The notes: a model not told the origin generated them from the sequence alone. DNA of 19,454 bases from Mycogone perniciosa (GCA_025331125.1 JAOALB010000316.1:1-19454); one strand, 5' to 3'; positions 8,859 through 17,579 are shown, numbered from the stretch's first letter. Numbers and translations: made by a program.

Positions 8859-9407
8859 ATGTTTCCCAGGACAATAGAATTCCCCAGGATACAGTAGAGG
8901 CCGAAATGAGTGTCCGCATTTGTATGTATAGAAAGTTTCTGGGCACAGACCATGCTTCTAGTTTCCGTCGCCGATACTTCTATGAATACAGCCTAATCGT
9001 GCTTTGTTAATGTTTACTTAATATTACGTTAGACCAATTTCGCCATCATCATATAAAAGGGAACGGCAAGAAATAGCCGAAAGCCGCTCTAAACTCGTTA
9101 TCAATAGAAAAACATAGATCTATAAATGATATGATTTAAAGTTGCTGTCGCTGACTTTTGGGAGTAAGAAGGATCAAAATCCCAATTTATAACACTAAAA
9201 AGCCATAACTGGCTTTTGTTAAGCTAATGTTAAAGAACAACCTGCCAAGCTTTATTGTACAGTAATGGCTACAGCAGGCAGCAGTCTGGTCCGTGCCCAG
9301 AGAGTTTCTAAATACACAAACGGCGGACACTCGTTTCGGCCGCTACTGTATTATAGTTTCCCAGGACAGTAAAGTTTCCTAGGACAGCACAGTTTCCCAG
9401 GACAGCA
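8859..9407. repeat. 18-bp minisatellite (5 units) split by a MITE
   Basis: Units share the core GTTTCCCAGGACAG. Unit 1 is 8859-8876; unit 2 begins at 8877 and is interrupted after 8891; its last three bases are 9351-9353; units 3-5 are 9354-9371, 9372-9389 and 9390-9407. Removing 8892-9350 (the MITE plus one TA) restores an exact 18-bp register across all five units. Confidence 0.85.
8892..9348. mobile_element. Tc1/mariner-type MITE, 457 bp, TA target duplication
   Basis: Both ends begin CAGTAG(A/C)GGCCGAAA(T/C)GAGTGTCCGC when read inward. The inverted repeats extend about 61 bases (8892-8952 and 9287-9348) with roughly ten mismatches, out to GGGCAC(A/G)GACCA. TA flanks both ends (8890-8891 and 9349-9350). 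CAG(T)-type ends with a TA duplication are typical of fungal pogo/Fot1-like mariners. There is no transposase ORF inside, so it is non-autonomous. Confidence 0.9.
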
Positions 9408-9410
9408 TAC

Positions 9411-9529
9411 TGTCACGATCCAAGCACGTTTCCCTTATATACAGTTGGTACCGTCATGATAATTGCTAGAAATGCGATTATTAGCCTATTCTTTTGCCTG
9501 TTGGCGTGACGGTATGACGGTTCGTCACA
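9411..9529. mobile_element. 119-bp LTR-like element, copy B, with TSD
   Basis: Same element as 4967-5085: four differences over 119 bases and no indels. It is flanked by CATAC on both sides (9406-9410 and 9530-9534), a perfect 5-bp target duplication different from that of copy A, so the two inserted independently. It sits at the end of unit 5 of the 18-bp minisatellite. Confidence 0.87.
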
Positions 9530-10020
9530 CATACATAGTGTCCTAGGAAAGTGCTTCATTACGTCCTAAAAATAAGTCAAAGGAGCACTATTATTACATA
9601 AATTCCGTAAAGCCCTTCCATTGTCCACTTTCTGCTCTTTCCTGTGAATGTATCTCTGCGGGTCTCGTGGTTTAGCGATAATATTAGCAAGCTAGCTTAG
9701 AAGCTATTCTACATACAGGTGTTCAGTGTCCTATTTACAGCAGCTAAAGTGTTGACTGCTATTCATGGCACAAGGTGGTGGGTGTGTGTTAGAGGTATTA
9801 TGCAAGTGCTATCCATCCCCGCGGTTAGTTTACGTCAAGTTGCCCGGTGGCCATTGCGAACCGTATTGCAGCTCGCACTGCTTCTAGGTTTGGCGTCCAT
9901 TTTTGGTCGTGTAACGGTGATTTCCCTCCCAAGTAGAAGGAGATGTTGCCTTGTTGGGTTTTCCGACAATACCATTGAATGTACGAAGTGCGGAGTGAGC
10001 TTCACGCCCAAAGGCTCTGG
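9530..10020. other. Intergenic, 3' side of the kinase gene
   Basis: No supported gene. A frame open on the plus strand across 9719-10042 begins with GTG, shows no recognisable domain and overlaps the kinase 3' end, so it is not called. GTCCTAGGAAA near 9540 is an inverted relative of the 18-bp repeat core. Confidence 0.4.
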
Positions 10021-10935
10021 TCAGAAAGAATCCAAGTCCTGACACACCATCCTCAAGAGTGGAGCTTCAACAGGCCACGGTCTTAGAATCTGTTCAACCT
10101 TCTCAGCCCAATCATCTGACCAGTCGAAGTAGGTAAAACATAGCGCATATTCCCAGTAACTGGGGTACCAACCAGCAAACTCCCAGTCCAGAATGGCTGT
10201 AACTTCAAAAGGCCCACATCTTTCTCCATCAGTGTCGTCGCTTGCGCCCCTTGCTCTTCTAACAAGAATGTTCTTGCGTTGCAGATCCGAATGTGTGAAG
10301 ATACTCAGGTGGCCTCTCAACGTCTTCGACAGATGGCGACCAAAGAATTCCGTCATCCAGCCGCGCCGATCCCACAACTCCCAATTCCTCTGGGATCGCA
10401 AGATAAGGGCGCTACAAAAATCTTGTTCCTCAGAAAAAGGTCCAGTAACGTGAGGATCTTTGCTAGGTGAGAAGAAATAGTGATGGGGTAAGGGTCCGCC
10501 AGAGACTCCGCCAAAAACGTTCGGCGCTGGCAAACGCCGCAAGCTATCAAAAGCCCGTCGCAATTGACCCACGATTTGCGATTTTTCATCGTCGGAAAGA
10601 GTTGGCCACACGTCGCTAAGTTGATTTCCAGGTACAAACTCCATGATAATGTAAAGCTTTTCATCTTCGCGATACATAGCGTACAGACGCGGAGCTGGGA
10701 CCTCTTTGGCCTTCTCCAACAGAAGCAGAGCGTGTCCTTCGTTTTCGAACACAGTCGGACCATACTTCACCACGAATTTCTCATTGACGAGGACCGTTCG
10801 TCGCGAGCTTGGGTCGTAAATGCTCGGAAATTCTGTGGTGGCTGCTTCAATCTCTGCCGTTGAGGGCAGAGCGCAGGGAAGCTCGTCCTGACTGCGGCGC
10901 CAGGGAAGAGTGGGCATGATCTCTGATAAATTCAT
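10021..10935 (-). CDS. APH/choline-kinase-like phosphotransferase
   Basis: A 304-aa single-exon protein of the fungal aminoglycoside-phosphotransferase-like kinase superfamily (APH). The N-lobe carries the presumed ATP-binding lysine (VVKYG, Lys57) and a helix glutamate (NEGHALLLL, Glu66). The hinge is IIMEFVPG (about 96-103). The catalytic loop HSDLQRKN (215-222) has Asp217 and Asn222, and the metal-binding motif ILDWEFAGWYP has Asp250. All key residues are present, so it should be active. The substrate is unknown: members phosphorylate small hydroxylated molecules, and the many fungal paralogues are mostly uncharacterised, so antibiotic resistance should not be assumed. The frame is open further upstream but codon 1 there is TTG; the ATG at 10935 is the first real start, with Met7 (10917) an alternative. 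Length is normal. Confidence 0.9.
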   Translation of the reverse strand: MNLSEIMPTLPWRRSQDELPCALPSTAEIEAATTEFPSIYDPSSRRTVLVNEKFVVKYGPTVFENEGHALLLLEKAKEVPAPRLYAMYREDEKLYIIMEFVPGNQLSDVWPTLSDDEKSQIVGQLRRAFDSLRRLPAPNVFGGVSGGPLPHHYFFSPSKDPHVTGPFSEEQDFCSALILRSQRNWELWDRRGWMTEFFGRHLSKTLRGHLSIFTHSDLQRKNILVRRARGASDDTDGERCGPFEVTAILDWEFAGWYPSYWEYALCFTYFDWSDDWAEKVEQILRPWPVEAPLLRMVCQDLDSF

Positions 10936-11531
10936 TGTCTGCCGCCTCAAGGATAAAGGTAGGCAAATACTTGAAATTTCCGCAGAGAATCTATTCAAAA
11001 TAAAGAGGTTCAAGTGCGTGTTCTGGATTCAGAAAAAACGTCAAGAAACCAAGGCACGCCGGCAAGTATTATCTTATGGAATCCGAGTTGCATCCGAGGT
11101 AGAACCGAGCCTCAGACCAATCAGGCAACAAGCGGCGGGGAAGCGCTTACAACCGTCAGCTCAGGAGCACGGCCCCTTTGCCGTGGCACTTCATGCTCCG
11201 TATGCTGTTTTCACTGCTGTTGATTGGCTATTCCTCATGCCCACTACGCAGCAGATGTGACGAAAAAGTGAGGCGTCATAATGGCCTAGCCCGGTGAGGA
11301 ACACGGAGTACTTCGTAAATATTCCTTAATTAGTCACTGCTCAATCAGCCAATAACCAGTCCCCATTGGCGCCGAAAGAGACATCAGCCTGCAAGCCCAG
11401 CATCGGAAGAACAACCATCTCTAGAGCCTGCTCCGTGATGTTGGTTGCACAGGGACGAAGTTGGCATGTCCAAGCATATACGAATCGGACTCATCGGGAA
11501 TGGATCATCCTTAGCAGCAATCTACGCGATG
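10936..11531. other. Divergent intergenic region
   Basis: Lies between the minus-strand kinase and the plus-strand 161-aa gene and must hold the promoters of both. No other gene is supported. ACGGAGTACTTCGTA occurs at 11303-11317. Confidence 0.45.
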
Positions 11532-11540
11532 TATATATAT
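11532..11540 (+). promoter_or_regulatory. TATA-box-like element
   Basis: A TATATATAT run followed by GC-rich sequence, about 250 bases before the ATG at 11784. It is a reasonable TATA box if the leader carries the intron proposed at 11674-11736. Confidence 0.4.
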
Positions 11541-11673
11541 CCCGCCAGCCCCCCTTTGGCAGAACCAATTTACAGAATCGTGACACTCGTTCACTCAAGA
11601 TAACACGCCAATTCCCTAGTTAGCATAATACAGTTCGTCCCTTGAGAAACCATCCAAAAGGTCACAGAAGTAC

Positions 11674-11736
11674 GTAAGTATCGACTTCTCCTATCAACGA
11701 TGTTTTCTCGTGTTGAATGTCCCTTATTGACAAAAG
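11674..11736 (+). other. Probable 5'-UTR intron
   Basis: A consensus GTAAGT donor at 11674 is followed by a TTGAC branch-like site and an AAAAG acceptor ending at 11736 (63 nt; a CTAG acceptor 4 nt later is also possible). The ATG at 11700 would lie inside it, which supports starting the next CDS at 11784. Confidence 0.45.
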
Positions 11737-11783
11737 CTAGGCTATTATCGTGTTCACGAATATCTCTGTCGCTTGCTCTGAAA

Positions 11784-12269
11784 ATGTCGAACTCTCAGCA
11801 GTACGCAGTTTACAAGCTCAAATTCAAACTCGCCATCCAAGACCCAGACATGCCAGGTCCTCGCTTTCACACTCTCGTATTCGTCGAGACAAATGCCCAA
11901 GGCTCAGGCACCGGTACAAAGTTCCACGTCACCGGCGATATCGTCAAGGGAATGTACTATGAGTCAAAGCCATATCACCAGCCCGAGAAGTCTCAGACCC
12001 TGCATTCGAAAGAATTGATCGGGTATACCAAAGCCGCTGATTTCCCCAAAGAGTGGGACGCCCTTCTTAAGGGAGTCCCAGCACCACCAAAGCAGAAAGC
12101 TTTCAACACGAAGACTATGAAGACTGAGCCGGTGAAGGTTTGGAATCCATTGACATTCTACGACCCGGGAGAACCTCGAAAGCCCTTGATGAAATGCACC
12201 GAGTGGACAGAGCAGCACGCAATTCCAGCTCTTGTGGAGAAGGGTCTTATAATTAAGAAGTCATCTTGA
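11784..12269 (+). CDS. Fungal protein of unknown function, 161 aa
   Basis: A 161-aa soluble protein with no signal peptide or membrane segment. The ATG at 11784 has a good context (AAAATGTC) and directly precedes the conserved-looking start SNSQQYAVYKLKF. The frame is open back to an ATG at 11700, but that adds 28 poorly structured residues and lies in a likely 5'-UTR intron. Visible blocks are FHTLVFVET (strand-like), GTGTKFHVTGDIVKGMYY, LLKGVPAPPKQK and, near the C-terminus, CTEWTEQHAIPALVEKGL. This pattern (a His in the first strand, FHVTGDI, a PPKQ motif, CTEW near the end) resembles a family of small fungal domains of unknown function, in the DUF6540/DUF6914 style. That match is from memory and not certain. 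No catalytic role can be claimed. Confidence 0.8.
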   Translation: MSNSQQYAVYKLKFKLAIQDPDMPGPRFHTLVFVETNAQGSGTGTKFHVTGDIVKGMYYESKPYHQPEKSQTLHSKELIGYTKAADFPKEWDALLKGVPAPPKQKAFNTKTMKTEPVKVWNPLTFYDPGEPRKPLMKCTEWTEQHAIPALVEKGLIIKKSS

Positions 12270-13217
12270 TGTACCGTGTTATTACATGACTGTCATATGA
12301 AGGCAAATACTTTCAAACGCTGCAACAAGCAGCCAGCATCGCCAAGAATGAGCACACGCACCATTCAACATGTGCCAGATCAGGCTGGAGGGATTTGTTA
12401 TCAAGCTTGCATTCAACCGCAATGCAGAAGGGTCATCTGCCGTTCATTTTGTTATATATTTAAAAAGCTGAATTAACCCACGCCGTTCACAAGGAGCCTA
12501 ATTGATAGCTAGTAGTGAGTTCGTGCATTGTATAATTAATCAGTTTGCATTTCGTATATTCGGACAATTTCTGTCGGATAACGTCGGTCTGATTGTTAGA
12601 ACAGGCAAAACTGTATATACAAGAGAACCGTTATCCGATGTGAGGTGAAATAGAACGCGCGGCGTTGTGTTTCTATGATAAAATGGTTGGAAGAGAATCC
12701 AAGGAAGACGGGAAAACAACAGGTCATATGGAGCAATTGAGTGGAATTCTGGTGCCCTATCTTCGTTATGCGACAAGCTGACTACGCGACTGGATTTTCC
12801 AATAACAGAACATAAATCCCAGGGCATGACGCTGCCCAAGGCCGCGACGTACCTGTCCCATCGCAGCTTTCAAGCAGGGTTACATTGCATCGCTGTATTG
12901 CACATTAAGACATTGGAGGGCATTATGCTTGATGTCTCCTTCGACCTTGATGCCCCGAAGGATTAGAATAGTAGCACAACAGCACGACAGAGGGATATGC
13001 GGAGAAGAGACAACGAAGCGCAATATCCAACGTAGGTAGCCTCCGTTAGGGGTCACGAAATTGATTTATCCCTAGCTCGGGGGATAGTAATTGCTGAGTG
13101 TTTTCCTTTGACATGGTGGAAGCAGTGATGGCACTTCACTAGTAGATAGAAGAATATACAACCGCGTCCTAATCTTTTTATATGTTGTTCTACCCAATCC
13201 ACCAACAAAAACACCCA
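12270..13217. other. Intergenic, no gene recognised
   Basis: Contains the terminator region of the 161-aa gene and the downstream end of the minus-strand zinc-finger gene. A perfect 10-bp inverted repeat (TCGGATAACG at 12574-12583, CGTTATCCGA at 12629-12638) spans a 45-base loop that includes a TATATAC motif. The rest shows no coding signal on either strand. Confidence 0.45.
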
Positions 13218-13698
13218 TCAAATATCAGCCCTTGTGGCCTCTCTGCCTCTTTTCCCCATGTGCTTCTCCCGAATATGCCGACTTACGTAATCCTTCCGCT
13301 TATATTCCTTGAGACATATGTGACATACGCTTGATATCTCTTGAAACCCTTGTTTTACAGCCCAATCAGAGTGTTCGGACCAAATATGCCGCAGTATTGC
13401 CTTACCAAAGTCTCCCCCTTTGTCACATCCTGGCTTGGGGCATTTCATTGGCTTAGTGTGTTTCCTTTTGTGACGACTTTTTGTTGGAGTTAGCCTTAGT
13501 GTGGATAACCGCGATAAGGAAATTAAGGAAAGGGGAGGAGCGGTTAGGGGGTAAATATATCACCACAAGCTGGGAAATAGGGACCAGACGGATGACCAAC
13601 TTTAGTAGGTGCTGAGCCTGAAAAACACGACCGCAGCCTATTTCGTCACAGGGAAATTCTCTCAGATTGTTATTCCTCGGTTGTTCGGGTTGGCCCAT
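13218..13698 (-). CDS. Three-finger C2H2 zinc-finger protein, two exons
   Basis: The spliced product is 118 aa with three C2H2 fingers: C17/C22/H35/H39, C45/C50/H63/H68 and C84/C87/H100/H105, each with exactly 12 residues between the second Cys and first His. Exon 1 is 13698-13601 and exon 2 is 13476-13218. The 124-nt intron (13600-13477) has donor GTTGGT, branch site GCTAAC and acceptor AAAAAG. It interrupts finger 1, and removing it recreates HLLNRHKRKHTKP with the classical HTKP linker. The start is ambiguous: the frame extends to an ATG at 13854 (170 aa), but those extra residues are encoded by CT-rich DNA resembling a leader and would give an unlikely hydrophobic N-terminus, so the ATG at 13698 is preferred. 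A role in DNA or RNA binding is inferred from the fingers; the target is unknown. Confidence 0.8.
13477..13600 (-). other. Intron of the C2H2 gene
   Basis: GT-AG intron with a GCTAAC branch site 13 nt before the acceptor AG. Splicing restores the spacing of finger 1 exactly, which is strong internal evidence. Confidence 0.8.
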
Positions 13699-14134
13699 GC
13701 TGCGGGAGGGCCCAGTCAGATCGGAGCTAGTGAATTGATGATCCCCAAAAGAATCAGGAATAAAAGTATCAAAAGAGAGCGAAGCAGAATATGTATGGAG
13801 AGGCAGAAGGAGAAGAATCATCAGGTGATATAGAATAATGATTGTCCTGGCCATCTAAATTGTATGTAAAACGCTTTTCGGTATCTTGAAAGGTAAGCCA
13901 CTTCAGGCTCTTCTGCTCGAAAAGGCGGGCCTAGTATGTGGGAGGCCCAAGACGACGGTTAGTGTTTGGCCTTGGTGGAAGTACTAGGGGTCTCAGATTC
14001 GGCCATACCCTTGCCCACTTCGCTAGGACACGGGGGGCGCGTGAGTAGGAAAATTGCGGTTGACTGGGAAAAAAATTTAGGTACTTTATTTCTAGTGTAG
14101 ATAGATAATACATATATCTACATACAAATATACA

Positions 14135-14818
14135 CTAAATCTCATCTGTCTCGGCTCCGCCTTCAACATCGCGGACAAGTTCATCGCAGAGTTTCACCTC
14201 ACCAAACACATAGTTCATCTCCGCCTGTCGCAACAATAACAGCCACATTGGCACATCCCACTTCAGAGAATCCCAACAAGAAATAAGTGGCCATCCACCA
14301 CTCCGAGTACAATCAAACAATCCATTCGATGGATCCGGAAGAAGCACTCTTGTATCAAATGGATGTGCCCTCGCCTCCATTTTCACCAAAACAAAATACT
14401 CTCCGCGCGTAGTCAACACTGCATAAAAAATGAAGGTCTGACCATGTAATCGACCCCGCAACTCTCGAAGCATCTGTGACGGCATCACAATCCCTGATTC
14501 CGATCCCACCCATCGGAGAAAGAACCAGCGTCCACTCCACTGGGCCTGCTTTAATGACCCGCATTCTGGATGAAGACAACAGGTCAAACACTCTCCAGAC
14601 ATCTGTTGACAGTCTTCAATCCTCCGATCATGCTCCATGATCTCCACATCTAATGAGCAGCTCCTGCAGGGCCTGTCCCAACTTCTAGCCGATACCACGC
14701 GGTGGTGCAGAGGGACGAAGGACCTAACGTTAAATAAGTGCAGCCAAACGTTCCCTCTACCCAATCCAACTTGGGTCAGTGATTGTCTTTCTCTACTAAA
14801 GAAAAGAAGAAAGCCCAT
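14135..14818 (-). CDS. Hypothetical protein with N-terminal Cys cluster
   Basis: A 227-aa frame I do not recognise. Cysteines cluster at 51, 54, 70, 77, 80, 81 and 86 (patterns CRSC and CLTCC), which could bind zinc. The rest (about 95-215) alternates hydrophobic and charged residues like a folded domain, with Trp-rich spots (WSGRWFFLRW, SCWDSLKWDVPMW). There is no signal peptide; the hydrophobic MGFLLFF start is short. A TATA motif on the same strand at 14945-14952 and a CT-rich tract at about 14884-14908 sit where a promoter and leader should be, which favours a real gene. The start could instead be Met61 (14638), and because the first 25 bases of the frame look like a pyrimidine-rich acceptor, an upstream exon is possible. 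A repeat-derived frame cannot be excluded. Confidence 0.5.
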   Translation of the reverse strand: MGFLLFFSRERQSLTQVGLGRGNVWLHLFNVRSFVPLHHRVVSARSWDRPCRSCSLDVEIMEHDRRIEDCQQMSGECLTCCLHPECGSLKQAQWSGRWFFLRWVGSESGIVMPSQMLRELRGRLHGQTFIFYAVLTTRGEYFVLVKMEARAHPFDTRVLLPDPSNGLFDCTRSGGWPLISCWDSLKWDVPMWLLLLRQAEMNYVFGEVKLCDELVRDVEGGAETDEI

Positions 14819-14944
14819 ACCTTTTTACGAACGTGGTGAGGACGTGGCGCTTGCGCGGAGTATGCCTTAAGCATAAAAGAACCCCTCTAAAAGAAGAAAA
14901 AAAAGGGAACGGTTCTATCTGGTTGATGTGCTATGCCCATGGCC

Positions 14945-14952
14945 TTTATATA
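14945..14952 (-). promoter_or_regulatory. TATA box for the 14135-14818 gene
   Basis: TATATAAA on the minus strand, about 127 bases before the ATG at 14818 and about 53 bases from the edge of the MITE at 15006. Confidence 0.5.
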
Positions 14953-15005
14953 ACTCTTGGTGCTACAAACCTTACGCAATCACTGTAAAAATGGGCAACC
15001 TCTCC

Positions 15006-15482
15006 GCAACGCTGCCACCAATTCAATTCAATTTGTCTCAATTCCGAATCGAGGGCATCAGGATCTAAATTGCAATTTGGAAAGTTCAAATTGAATTAAA
15101 TTGATATAATTGTCTGTGTCTAGATAGCTAAGATTTCGGAAAATCCTTATACCGGCTCTAAGGTAATAGAACAATGATTATGTTGGATTATGATAAGGAA
15201 GATAACGATAACGATATCTTTATCTTTATCTTCGTTGTCTCTATCGATAAGTATGATAAGCCTCAGCATTTAACCCGAGGTTATACCGAGCTTACCCTAG
15301 AGGTAAGAAAAGTCTTTTAACTAAGATAAAGGAAAATAAAGGTATAAATTTTTTGTCAAAAAATGCCTTATAAATTGAATAAATTGCAATTTCCCCTTGA
15401 TATCAAATTGAATTGTGAGAATCGACCATCAAATTGAATTAATTGAATTAAATCGAGGAAATTGAGTTGTTGGCAGCGGTGC
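15006..15482. mobile_element. 477-bp MITE with GATA-motif array
   Basis: Terminal inverted repeats match at 20 of 23 bases (15006-15028 and 15460-15482), core GCA(A/C)CGCTGCCA. The direct duplication CTCTCC flanks it (15000-15005 and 15483-15488; 7 bp if the ambiguous C is counted). The ends are packed with AATTGA/TCAATT motifs. The middle (15192-15259, plus 15325) has six GATAA and two TTATC motifs, with an imperfect palindrome at 15201-15230 centred on GATATC. There is no ORF. The superfamily is unclear: the duplication is shorter than the 8 bp expected of hAT elements and the 9 bp of Mutator elements. Confidence 0.8.
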
Positions 15483-15488
15483 CTCTCC

Positions 15489-16436
15489 AGACCTTCTGGA
15501 GCGCGTCCTTGAAAAAGCGTGTGAGGCAATACGGTAAACCTTCTTAAAATTATATTAAGAGGTGCTTAGGGGCTGTCTGAAAAGTAGACGATTCAAGGCA
15601 GGTGCTGCTGCGATGCGGGCGAATTTGTGTTGGCGCGACCATATGCCTGCAGGTATTTGCCCCATCACGACACGCGTCACGACGCAACCGCGTCGCTCCT
15701 CAGCCGGCCTCGTAGTAGCTATTCTACCACAAAGAGGGATTTGGGTTATGAAATCCACCCGACTCTTTGAGTGTTTTAATCGAGAGACAGGGTATCCTTG
15801 GGCTCGGCCAGCTATGGGTCTACAGGACGACAAGAAATCGCAGCGAAACCTGCGCGCTGTTGCCAGGGCTGGAGTCCTCTTCCTAAGTGTCCATTCTTAC
15901 TGTAATGGAAGTTGTTAACTGGCGTCTATAGGGTGATCGACGGATCTGTTAAGGCCACGAGCGGCTATAGAACAACCAGGCTACCCTACGAGACGTTCAG
16001 ACAGCGCACCGCAATAAGAACACATAAGGAAGAAGCGAGTCGGGGCCCCGCCGGCTGGGCGGCCTTGACTTCCCCCATTGCAAGACATGGTCGGTGGATA
16101 GGAGGAGACTCCATTCGTAACCGGAAGCTAGGCCTGGGGTTGCCCACATAACCTGGTGGGCTGTAGCAGTATACCAAGACCAGAGAAAGGATCGGGTCCG
16201 GCTCGCAACCGGGCTTCACCAGTCGTTGGCTGATCGCTTTAAGGAGTTGGTATATTGGGTCGAGAGGACGGAAGCGCATGTCGGTCAGTCAAGAGATCAA
16301 AAATCCATATCCCGGCTCGCACCCGGGGCGGTCTCGCTACGAGATCGTGATGTCGTCGCTGAATAGAAGCTGGCCACAGCCTCCAAGTACCAAAGGCCCA
16401 CCTTACAACTGACTCAACCTACACTTACCACCTTGT
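15489..16436. other. Moderately GC-rich block, no gene recognised
   Basis: It differs from its AT-rich neighbours and has open frames on both strands, but none with a recognisable domain or a consistent long frame. A plus-strand stretch at about 16150-16365 reads like a helical protein segment (VRLATGLHQSLADRFKELVY) and ends at a stop. The long frame starting at 15562 begins with GTG. It could be a decayed gene or transposon internal region. Confidence 0.4.
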
Positions 16437-16691
16437 GGGACGAACAGCAGGCAACGCTTCAGCCGCTGAAGATAGGACGTTGAACACTTGTAGAATCGCC
16501 TCCAAGCTGGCTTGCTAATGGAATTACTAACTAGGAGAAAACGCAAGAAATAAGGAGTGCAAAACGGCATAAACAGGAAAAGGAGACTATATGGGCTTTA
16601 GGATACATGGCAAAACTTGAGAAACACATGTACACTATCTAAAGTTGCCCTTTCGGCTAAAGCCGCCGGGCGTTGATAAATTGTAAATTGT
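16437..16691 (+). mobile_element. LINE 3'-end fragment, plus orientation
   Basis: Homologous to 8013-8260 (plus) and, in reverse, to 7318-7490 and 8290-8445. It ends with the family signature GCCGCCGGGCGTTGATAAATTGTAAATTGT. It is the best preserved 3' end of the four and serves as the reference copy. No ORF2 sequence is recognisable to its left. Confidence 0.75.
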
Positions 16692-17579
16692 CCATTAATC
16701 CCTGACGTTAGGCTCCTGGTTGCCTGGTTCTCCAGCTTGTCCAACTTCGCATATTTGTGTCAGTTCGATTGGCTGGTGCGCCAGTGCCCCATTGCCGCCA
16801 TTCCCAGGAAGATGCGAGGATCGCCATCAATGAATCCAATGTAAGATATCATTTACCGCGGTTGGCTGTGTAGGGGTCTGCTTTGACTAACGGTATGTAA
16901 AGTGAGGCTGTTGAGGTTGTGTGTGCTCCACACTTGGCGAAATGACTGAGCAGCATCAGATAGTTTTGATGATCACATGGCAACCCCACTTTAGTTCTAC
17001 TCCATTGGTTACGCCACAGACGCAACCCCAACCCATCATATCCCATCCTTGGCGATAGCAAGTTCTTCACTTTGTGTGTTGAAATGCATCTGCATGCCTC
17101 TATATACAATACCCTCTTTGCTTTCTGGGAACACAAACGATCTGATCCTCTGCGGTTCAGAATTCCATCAATAGCCCCGACCGTCTGGGCAACCGAGCGA
17201 TCATCCCAGGAAACTCCTAGAGTCCGATAGGAAATTCGCTCGACATCTCCAAAGGTCGAACAAATATGACACAGAACACGACCATAACAAAAGCCGACCT
17301 GGTATGATACTTATCGTGGATGTGAAGTGGACCTGGGTCTAATTCTAGCAGGAAAGCCTTTGGCAGCCCTTCACGACAGTCTCATTTCAGGATTCAGATA
17401 AGAGGGCAGCCCATCATATCGATGCATCCGCAATCGAACGATCCTTTGCGTGCGAGTCCTGCGAGGAGATATTGTTTCAAGATGGAGACAGCTCAACTCT
17501 CTTTCGAACAGCGGGAAGTGGACAAATGAAGCTGCCACCTGGCATACGCGTTAGGGCAAAGGGAGGATCAGCCAAATGT
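16692..17579. other. Intergenic, no gene recognised
   Basis: A frame open on the minus strand at 16849-17136 starts with TTG and has no recognisable domain. The right end may include a further 3' exon of the gene at 17580-18623: a donor near 17640 and the TTATAG acceptor near 17586 would extend its frame to about 17485. Confidence 0.4.

Noticed and set aside
9719..10042. Open frame of 107 codons on the plus strand
   Set aside because: Begins with GTG, shows no recognisable domain, and overlaps the 3' end of the well-supported kinase gene.
10021..10935. Aminoglycoside antibiotic-resistance gene
   Set aside because: The fold is APH-like, but fungi carry many such kinases with unknown small-molecule substrates; nothing here indicates aminoglycosides.
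15201..15230. CRISPR or simple satellite in the GATAA-rich stretch
   Set aside because: There are no regular spacers; the motifs form an irregular palindrome inside a TIR-bounded MITE.
16849..17136. 95-codon frame on the minus strand
   Set aside because: Starts with TTG, no promoter or domain seen; probably chance.
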